Source: Bos javanicus
Lineage: Eukaryota > Chordata > Mammalia > Artiodactyla > Bovidae
DNA: 64,000 nucleotides
Assembly: GCF_032452875.1 (NCBI RefSeq)
Contig: NC_083871.1
Coordinates: 10,655,692-10,719,691, forward strand
Direction: 5' to 3'
Position 1 is the stretch's first letter, and every line of letters starts with the position of its first letter. The notes under the pieces were generated by a model. It made no database searches. It was not told the DNA's origin and was given only the letters and a program-made list of their open reading frames with translations. The translations under genes were made by a program, and so were the position numbers. This document shows positions 56,721-64,000 of the stretch, piece after piece.

Positions 56721-57282
56721 GTGTGTCAGTCTCTGAAGCCTGGGTTTTGTAACATAAACTTAATAGGACATTTTATCTCCTATTGAAAATGTTACAACCA
56801 ACAGAAATCTCCAAGAAACATTCAATCGAAGATAAAACGAAATCTAATTCGCAGAGAAAATGACCCGCACAGACTCATAAACCTTGAGGTCTTTCGGCCT
56901 TCTCGAGCCCGGTAGAATTTGTCTGTTACAGAGATACATGCACAAAATATAATTTTTATTCCAAGACTGAGTCATCCAAAGAGGCCATGTGGTCTTGAGC
57001 TGAAAGAACCGTGCTCTGTTTTGGAGAGTCAGCTGGTGTTCTGTGTGATCTCTCAGTGCCTTTGAATTGCTGCTTGTGAAAGACACGTTACATGTACAGA
57101 ATGTCCAAAGAATGACACAGGGACTTCAGAGAGCTTAAAAGATAGTTGAGAAGCCGGGTCAGACACCAGGAGAGAGAATGTACCAGAGAGGCAAGTCTGA
57201 GGACCAACTGACAGTTTAATAAAAGAGGGTATTACATTTTGCAGGCATGTAAAGTGTGAGATTTTTACACAGGAGTTTCTTC
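56721..57282. other. Intronic interval, nothing recognised
   Basis: No repeat or gene named. Confidence 0.5.
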
Positions 57283-57343
57283 ATATATATATATATATAA
57301 AAATATAAATAAATATATTTATATATTTATATATATATATATA
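57283..57343. repeat. AT dinucleotide tract, nearly self-complementary
   Basis: Two (AT)n arms around an ATAAATAAATATATTT-like centre, directly before a SINE head. Confidence 0.85.
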
Positions 57344-57676
57344 GGCTTTCCTGGTAGCTCAGCTGGTAAAGAATCCACCTGTAATGAAGGAGACCTCAGT
57401 TTGATTCCTGGGTTGGGAGAATCCCCCAGAGAAGGGATAGGCTACCCACTCCAGTATTCATGGGGTTCCCCGGTGGCTCAGGTGGTTAAGAATCTGCCTG
57501 CAAGGCGGGAGACCTGGGTCCGACCCCTGGGTTGGAAAGATACCTTGGAGAAGGGCACGGCAACCCATTCCAGTATGCTTGCCTGGAGAACCCCATGGAC
57601 TGAGGAGCCTGGCAGGCTACAGTCCACGGGGTCATTAAGAGTTGGACATGACTGAAGCAACTTAGCATGTATGTAT
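57344..57676 (+). repeat. Two Bov-tA SINEs joined head to tail
   Basis: The first copy (57344-57461) stops after ccagtattc and a second full copy begins at once (ggttccccggtggctcaggt, from 57465) and ends near 57664 with a ATGTATGT tail. Confidence 0.88.
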
Positions 57677-58383
57677 CCTGCCATACAGTTCTTTTTCTGG
57701 GTAGCAGTTACATATGACAAAGGAGCAAAGTGAGGGAATTTGTTTACAGTTCTTTCTGATTCTTTCTCACAGAGTGGCAGATAAAGGCACCAAAGAAAAA
57801 ACCCAACAATCTGGAAGCTGCTGTTTTTCCTTTCCTTATAAAGCACCGCCCCCCTGCAACAAGTGAAAGATGCCACATAAACACATATACTCAAAACATA
57901 TTATGAACCCCCAAAGAAAAGAATAAGACAATCATAAGGTGTCAGTTATTGCCTCATAAGTTTAAGCAAGGAAGTCTCAGAAGATGATATTGAATCTCAA
58001 ATGATCAAATTAAACAGATGCACTGAATTCCTCCACAGTTAAGGAGATCAGAAAACATTCTGAACTACAAAGAGGAAAACAAGATACAGCAATGATTAGC
58101 CTACGAGGCAAAGTCTGAGTATTTGTTTACGTCACAGCGTAGCAGTCAAGAGGGTTCTTTATGCAAATATCACCATCAGCATGAATGACCGTGTCTTAGG
58201 ACATCAAGAAAAGAGATTAAAGAATGCGACGAAAATTTCAAGATCAAGAGTGAATACAATAAGATGTGATTATTCATTTTTAGGAGAAGAGCATTTTAAA
58301 ATGTTGGAAAGAACCACCTATAATTTTATTGTATTCTCATCATTCTCTCAATGACAATGTTCAGTCCAGAACACATGATAATG
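57677..58383. other. Intronic interval, nothing recognised
   Basis: No repeat or gene named. Confidence 0.5.
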
Positions 58384-58601
58384 ACAAAGGAAAAGTGAAA
58401 GTGTTAGTCTCTGTCGTGTCCGAATCTTTTTGATCTGATGGACAGCCCACTAGGCTCCTCTGTCCGTGGAATTCTCCAGGCAAGAACATTGGAGTAGGTT
58501 GCCATTTCCTTCTCCAGGGGATCTTCCCGACCCAGGGATTGAACCTGCGTCTCTTGGACTGCAGGAAGATCCTTTACCGTCTAAGCCACCAGGAAAGCCC
58601 T
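58384..58601 (-). repeat. Bov-tA SINE with 9-base target duplication
   Basis: Antisense: aaagtgaaagtgttagtctc to gccaccaggaaagccc. atgataatg occurs just before it (about 58375-58383) and after it (58602-58610). Confidence 0.87.
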
Positions 58602-58610
58602 ATGATAATG

Positions 58611-59912
58611 TCCGGATTTCCTCTAATGAGTTCACCAACTATCAACCATCACAAATACTTAGGGCTTCAGGGGTAGTCTTTTGCCTTTTACAAACAAATG
58701 GTATTTAAATGCATTTTAAAATTGCTATGTGATGTATGTATACTGAGAAGATAAGCCCAGCTTTTAGATTTAACAATGTGTTCTTTTTTTTTTTTTTTTT
58801 AAACAGACAGACTGACAACGGACCTGAACAGAAAGATTTTACCTCTGCAACAGTTAGTCAGAGACCATGCAACATCCTAGGTTTACCAAATACAGCTCAC
58901 CTAATGCAATATATGTCCTGAATGTGCACTCAGGAGACGCGAAATTGAGGAGGGCCAACAGGTAAACAGTGTCAAAGACGACACAGAGGGGGACGGGTGC
59001 TGGAGGACGATTCTCGCAGCTCACGTCGTGGTAATAAGGGGTCTCTCTCCTTGGTTTTCTGTCCTATGCCTATTTCACGTTAAAATATTTAACCTATTTA
59101 CCTATTCTGAAACATGGCATGTTCTGATATATGCAAGACAATAATATTTATGATTTTGAAGCACATTTTAGAAAGTTTTTTGCTACCATAATGCAAGAAT
59201 CAGCTACAAACTGCGTTTATTTATAAATAAGTGGGTTTTTCAAAACTTGAAAACACCAACTGAGCTACTTATATAACCATAGCGAAGTATCCTACAGGCT
59301 TCTGTGTGCTCTTATATTCTAAAGCCCCTGAGCAAAGATTCATGACTCATTCAGTTTTCTGTCCTCAAAGTGCCTAGCATAGAACTTGCCCCGTAAAATT
59401 TTAATTAATGTTTGTACAAGTATACTCAGAAAAACTCTTACTATGAGAAAGCATTCTGTATGAACAGTTCAATCCATGTTCCCAATAGGTCCCTCATAAT
59501 AATAATGATATAGTTACTAAGACTTCTCACAAGTGAGTTATACAACAACAAAATATTTCTGTTCTCTGGCTGCAGGTTCGAAAAATTCAACTAGCCAGAA
59601 CTGTCTACTTAGCAGCTATTTATCCTGCATACTAATGCTTAAAAAGACAACAGCTTACAAACAAAAGATACAAGTATTCATTAAAAATAAATTTATATCA
59701 ATCATATATTGAACTTAAAACGATCTGTTTCCAAAAAAACCACTATCCACTTGATGGTATTACAGCACTTATAAATGGTAACTCAGGTTTTTGATAATGA
59801 CCTTAAAGAATCTCAAACACTCAAATTCTAAAAAAAAAAGAAACCCAAACCCTTATATTCTTATATTTAATAAGAAAGAAAAGTAGATCTGCACAGTTCA
59901 ACAACAGTTTTT
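58611..59912. other. Intronic interval, T-run 58783-58800
   Basis: AT-rich unique-looking sequence. A weak L2-end-like text lies at 59360-59415. Nothing else recognised. Confidence 0.5.
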
Positions 59913-60485
59913 AAAATTAAGGATGAATGGGCATTTATCTGGAGAAAATTCTAATTTGAAAAGATACCTGTAGCCCAGTGTCCATCACAGCACTATTTAC
60001 AATAGCCAAGACAGGGAAACAACCTGTCACACAGTGGAATATTACTCAGTCGTAACAAAGAATAAATACCGCCGTTTGCAGCGACAAGGATGGGATCCAG
60101 AGATTATCACAGTAAATGAAGTCAGGTAGAGAAAGACAAGTATCATATGATACCACTTGTGGGTGGAATCTAAAAAAAAAGATACTAGTGGGCTTATTTA
60201 CAAAACGGTTACCAAAGGGAAATGGGGTACGTAGGGATAAATTAGGAGCCTGGAGTTAGCAGATACAAACTACTATATATAAAATAAACAACAAGGTCCT
60301 ACAGTTTAGCACAGGGATATTATAGGATATTCAATATTCTATAATAAAGCTTAGTGGAAAAAGTATGAAAACGAATAATATACATATATATATATATACA
60401 CGTGTGTAACTGAATCACTTTACTGTAAACCAGAAACGAACACAACACTGTAAGTCAACTTTAATTAAAAAAAATTAAGGATGAA
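59913..60485 (+). mobile_element. L1 3' fragment with exact 15-base target duplication
   Basis: Sense L1: catcacagcactatttacaa, gtggaatattactcagtcgt, tgggatccagagattatcac, 3' untranslated region, and A-rich end at 60465. aaaattaaggatgaa flanks it at 59913-59927 and 60471-60485. An internal deletion removed the usual sequence between caacct and cacagtgg near 60023. Dead copy. Confidence 0.9.
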
Positions 60486-61070
60486 AACGAAAAGTGTCTT
60501 GTGACTATCTTTTAAGTTATCGAAAGATGTTCAATTAGCCATTAACATACAAATTAGCTGCCTGAAATACTGCCTGACTATAGTTTGGTTTTATTATGAA
60601 AACATCAACACACAATTAACCACAAACCTTGAATAACCCCAGTCCTTGCCCCCGCCTCCATCTCTGTGAGAATGGCGTTGACCCTGACTGAAGACATTTA
60701 ACAGCCGCCAGGAGAATCTTCTGTTCAACAGAATGGAGCGACACGCCCTTTCTGTGGATAGGTGAAGAACTCAGAAATACTTCCAACAAGCTGCCTTATG
60801 AAAAGCTTCTGCTGATAAGCACCAATCCTCTGCTCCCGAAGCCTGGCTCGGTCACTCCCCTACTCCACTTCTCTCTTTCCTCCTCACCTTGGTGACTGCC
60901 TTTCTGCCTGTGCCTCATTTAATCCAGCTTACCTCTCTACCCCCACCCTTCAGGGGAAGTGGAATTTTCCCCACTCCACATTATTTTCTACTCTTGCCTG
61001 ACCAAGCCTTAGTTTAAGCACATCATTTTAGTTTATTAGCTGTTCTAACTACTGATACTGCTGCAAATGG
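60486..61070. other. Intronic interval, nothing recognised
   Basis: Pyrimidine-rich at 60840-60960. No repeat or gene named. Confidence 0.5.
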
Positions 61071-61468
61071 GAAGCCCCAGTAGCTCAGCTCGGAGAAGGC
61101 AATGGCACCCTACTCCAGTACTTTTGCCTGGAAAATCCCATGGACCGAGGAGCCTGGGAGGCTGCAGTCCATGGGGTTGCTAGAGTCGGACACGACTGAG
61201 CAACTTCACTTTCACTCTTCACTTTCATGCATTGGAGAAGGAAATGGCAACCCACTCCAGTATTCTTGCCTGAAGAATCCCAGGGACAGCAGAGCCTGGT
61301 GGGCTGCTGTCTATGGGGTCGCACAGAGTCGGACACGACTGAAGCGACTTAGCAGTAGCTCAGCTGGTAGGTAAAGAATCTGCCTGCCATGCAGGAGACC
61401 CCGGTTTGATTCCTGGGTCAGGAAGATCCTCTGGAGAACGGATAGGCTACCCACTCCAGTGCTCTTAG
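61071..61468 (+). mobile_element. Bov-tA SINE split by a nested Bov-A2 SINE
   Basis: The outer SINE head (gaagccccagtagctcagct) is cut at 61090 by a Bov-A2 insertion (61091-61353) and resumes at 61366 (ggtaggtaaagaatctgcct). agtagctcagct is duplicated exactly at 61079-61090 and 61354-61365. The inner element has both Bov-A2 units. Confidence 0.93.
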
Positions 61469-61682
61469 ACTCCCCTGGTGGCTAAGATGGTAAAGAATCT
61501 GCCTGCAATGCGGGAGACCTGGGTTCAATCCCTGGGTTGGGAAGATCCCCTGAAAAAGAGAACAGCAACCCACTCCAGTATTTTTGCCTGGAAAACCCCA
61601 TGGGCAGAGGAGCCTGGTGGGCTAAAGTCCACGGGGTCGCAAAGAGTCAAACATGACTGAGCGATTTTCACTTTCACTTTTG
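61469..61682 (+). repeat. Bov-tA SINE, joined to the preceding SINE
   Basis: Sense: actcccctggtggctaagat to gagcgattttcactttcact. Its head follows ccagtgctctt of the previous SINE with no gap. Confidence 0.9.
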
Positions 61683-61811
61683 CAAATGATTCCACTTGGC
61701 AGCCTCTAACATCCTAGGAGAATTTAACATGAAGTTCAAAAGACCTATGTAGCTGGAAATGCAGGGTGTAAACAAATGATTACCTTGTCTCGCTGTTTAA
61801 AAAATTGACCT

Positions 61812-62096
61812 CTCCCGGTGTTCTTTGGAAGGACTGATGCTAAAGCTGAAATTCCAATACTTTGGCCACCTCATGTGAAGAACTGACTCATTGGAAAAGA
61901 CTCTGATGCTGGGAGGGATTGGGGGCAGGAGGAGAAGGGGACAACAGAGGATCAGATGGCTGGATGGTATCACCAACTCGATGGACATGAGTTTGGGTGA
62001 ACTCCAGGAATTGGTGATGGACAGGGAGGCCTGGCGTGCTGCAATTCATGGGGCTGCAAAGAGTCGGACACGACTGAGTGACTGAACTGAACTGAA
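61812..62096 (+). repeat. BovB LINE 3' end
   Basis: Sense: ggtgttctttggaaggactg to gagtgactgaactgaactga. Strongly 5'-truncated. Confidence 0.88.
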
Positions 62097-62711
62097 ATGA
62101 AATTTTTGAACACAGAAATAGATCAGAAGAAGCCAATCCTTGTGTTGACAGTCTATGTTTAAGCTACTGGAAGTCATTTAAAAAAACAATAATTTTCAAT
62201 TAATTATATCTGAAGCATGGTTGACAACGTGTCTTACTGTACCTATGTGTATAAATTTCTGAGTATGGACTGTCAGGACACAAAGACGAATAAGTAAGAT
62301 ATGGACACAAATAATCACAAATGAACAAAATATGATAAAGAGGAAGAGAGGTGTAGAACAAGTGCTAAAAGACAAATGAGATCACATCCAGCTGTAAAAG
62401 TTAGCCAAATGGTATCTGGGGTCAGCCCTGAAAAATGTGAGCAGATAGCTATTAGTGGGGGGAGCAAAGAAATGGCAGTGAGAGGAAGGCCTCGGAGGGA
62501 GGAAGCTGTGAGCCACACTAAGAGGATGCGGATTAGTCCAATTTGGCCAGAAAGCAGAGTACAGAATGGGGCTATGTTCTGCCCTGCATGCTGAACATAG
62601 TATTTTGGACACACTCATAAAGGAGAGAACTAAAGTCACAAGACTGGAAAAGAATTCTGAAGGAAAGAGGATGCAGAGATAGAAGAGAAAATGACCAAGA
62701 ACATGGAAGGA
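62097..62711. other. Intronic interval, nothing recognised
   Basis: No repeat or gene named. Confidence 0.5.
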
Positions 62712-62906
62712 GGACTGCGCGTGTGTTAGCTGCTCAGTCACATCCGAGTCTTTGCAAGCCCATGGACTGTAGCCCACCAGGCTCCTCTGTCCATGGAGTT
62801 CTCCAGGCAAGAATACTGGAATGGGTTGCCATTTCTTCCTCCAAGGGATCTTCCCAACCCAGACCCACATCTCTTGTGTCTTCTGCAATGGCAGGCAGAT
62901 TCTTAT
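62712..62906 (-). repeat. Bov-tA SINE
   Basis: Antisense: gtgttagctgctcagtcaca to ggcaggcagattctta; the head is lost. Confidence 0.88.
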
Positions 62907-63055
62907 GAAAGGCAGATGGGAGAAAATAAATTCTATGTATTAGTCTAAAACCAAATAAATAAATCATTCAATATGTCAAGTTCTAAATGTACCCAAACTG
63001 GGAACCTACTTACTCTGTTCAGAATATAAACTATTTTTAGGTATTCACTCTTATC

Positions 63056-63213
63056 TAAAATGATGCTGATTTTGCCATACATCAACATGAATCTGCCGTG
63101 GGTGTACACATGTTCCCCATCCTGCTGATGTATGGCAAAACAATACAATATTGTAAAGTAAGTAGCCTCCAACTAAAATAAATTTATATTAAAATAAAAT
63201 AAAATGATACTGA
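63056..63213 (+). mobile_element. Tiny L1 3' end, 5'-inverted, with target duplications
   Basis: 63073-63124 is the L1 3' end in antisense (gccatacatcaacatgaatc to tgttccccatcctg). 63125-63199 continues in sense, starting again at tgatgtatggcaaaacaata and ending in the A-rich tail. The arms share tgatgtatggca. taaaatgatgctga (63056-63069) and taaaatgatactga (63200-63213) are a 14-base target duplication with one mismatch. Confidence 0.9.
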
Positions 63214-63872
63214 ATTCTAGAAGTCATTTCTACACAATGAATGATAAGGTAAAGAGTCTGTTTCACCTAATTCACAAAACCAAACAGATCTCCATGAACA
63301 CCTGCACATATGTGCAGAGATCTAAAAGATCAACTGGGGAGTTCAATTAAGCAGAACAAAGTAAACCAATAAAGCTTTATAAGCAGCTCTTTCCTTTAGA
63401 CTTAAAGGCAGAAAAGATTTGGAGTCAATATACTGCATCTAGCTTGCTGACCTCCAAGGAGTCTTAAGTCATCTTTCAATCCCAAGAGTTTGGGATGGTA
63501 CCTGACACTTCTGGGCTTCCTATAAATGTTTTATGAGCGAGGAAAAAACGCCGAGTTCACAAACCATCAGAAAATGGCTGAGCTATTAACATACTTACTA
63601 AACTATACTTCGTAGACGCAGGGCCAGATAACGTACGAGCAGGTATTTCCTAATAATTTTAATATATATTAGAACCAAAGGGTTTTTTCCACTGAGTTCT
63701 AAAATTAGTGAACTAGAATATACCCCATTCTTTAAACATCCACTTAGTCATACTAGATATATTTAACTATATATTGAGTTCCAAAGGCTCTACTTCTGGC
63801 AATTTTCGTAAGGAAAGAATGCCACTGTTTAAATAACAGTGCGACTGTTTGACCAGGCAGAGAGAGGACTCT
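63214..63872. other. Intronic interval next to the right-hand exon, nothing recognised
   Basis: AT-rich unique-looking sequence up to the 5' splice site. Confidence 0.55.
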
Positions 63873-63878
63873 TAGTAC
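63873..63878 (-). promoter_or_regulatory. CDK6: 5' splice site after the residue 84-123 exon
   Basis: The minus strand reads AAG|GTACTA at this border. The GT and exonic AAG fit the U1 consensus but positions +4 to +6 (CTA instead of AGT) do not, so this is a weak donor. It is placed by the end of the CDK6 reading frame at Lys123, since the frame leaves CDK6 sequence immediately after it. It opens a 50 kb intron. Confidence 0.9.
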
Positions 63879-64000
63879 CTTTATGGTTTCAGTGGGCACT
63901 CCAGGTTCTGGCACTTTATCCAAATAAGTGGTCAAGTCTTGATCAACGTGTTCAAACACTAACGTTAGTTTGGTTTCTCTGTCTGTTCGTGACACTGTAC
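63879..64000 (-). CDS. CDK6: CDK6 coding exon, residues 84-123 (3' part; exon continues beyond the window)
   Basis: Read on the minus strand this encodes 40 residues beginning TVSRTDRE and ending PTETIK, followed directly by GT. They match human CDK6 residues 84-123 as I know that protein, with no difference seen. CDK6 is a nuclear and cytoplasmic serine/threonine kinase that binds D-type cyclins and phosphorylates RB1 to drive G1/S transition. The visible part holds the end of the kinase N-lobe and the hinge: gatekeeper Phe98, then EHVDQD, with Val101 and Asp104 contacted by ATP and by CDK4/6 inhibitors. The exon ends in phase 0 after Lys123. Two bases at the right edge belong to the preceding Cys codon, so the exon clearly runs on past base 64000. 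CDK4 is excluded by the TVSRTDRETKLTLV sequence. Confidence 0.97.

Larger units (their letters stand above)
13543..63878 (-). other. CDK6: CDK6 intron, 50,336 bases, phase 0
   Basis: The intron is bounded by the donor at 63873-63878 and the acceptor ending at 13543. It separates codons 123 and 124, so it is phase 0. Most of its length is retroelement sequence, with an 11.5 kb section at 38.2-49.7 kb that lacks young ruminant insertions. No other CDK6-like exon was seen inside it. Very long introns early in CDK6 are known in other mammals. Confidence 0.93.

Noticed and set aside
1..64000. CRISPR arrays, bacterial operons, tRNA or rRNA genes
   Set aside because: The sequence is mammalian; tRNA-like words belong to Bov-tA, CHR-2 and MIR SINEs, and no regularly spaced repeat array exists.

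Overview
The window is a piece of a ruminant nuclear genome lying inside the gene for cyclin-dependent kinase 6 (CDK6), which is read from the minus strand. The ruminant assignment rests on repeats specific to cattle, sheep, goats and relatives: RTE-type BovB LINEs, tRNA-derived Bov-tA and Bov-A2 SINEs, and ruminant-type L1 tails, together with CHR-2-like SINEs shared with other cetartiodactyls. I cannot tell cattle from sheep or goat by reading alone.

Only two coding exons are present. At the right edge, 63879-64000 (minus strand) holds the 3' part of the exon for CDK6 residues 84-123, including the hinge and inhibitor-contact region. At 13375-13542 (minus) lies the 168-base exon for residues 124-179, including the catalytic loop, the DFG motif and the activating threonine. 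The intron between them is 50,336 bases. Everything left of 13375 is the next intron, whose downstream exon lies outside the window. All other open reading frames are chance frames or pieces of retrotransposons.

Layout: 1-13374 is intron with SINEs, two BovB pieces, an L1 interrupted by a BovB, a Tigger1-like DNA transposon end and a CpG-dense patch near 4.4-4.7 kb. 13375-13542 is the exon. 13543-38205 is intron crowded with SINE, BovB and L1 copies, one solo LTR at 36.4-37.0 kb, and an alternating purine/pyrimidine tract at 31.2 kb. 38206-49696 is 11.5 kb with no young BovB or Bov-tA copy and with unique sequence that looks like candidate regulatory DNA. 49697-63878 is again rich in SINEs, with two local tandem duplications, another candidate conserved block at 56.2-56.7 kb and nested SINEs at 61 kb.

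There is no new gene system here. The most notable structural result is that at least four retrotransposon insertions (two BovB, two L1) have an inverted 5' end, the signature of twin priming, and three of them have recognisable target-site duplications. The other points worth checking are a perfect 76-base tandem duplication, a recurrent dimeric SINE junction, a strong G-quadruplex motif, a weak 5' splice site in front of the 50 kb intron, and the young-repeat-depleted block. Repeat boundaries were set by eye and may be off by tens of bases.
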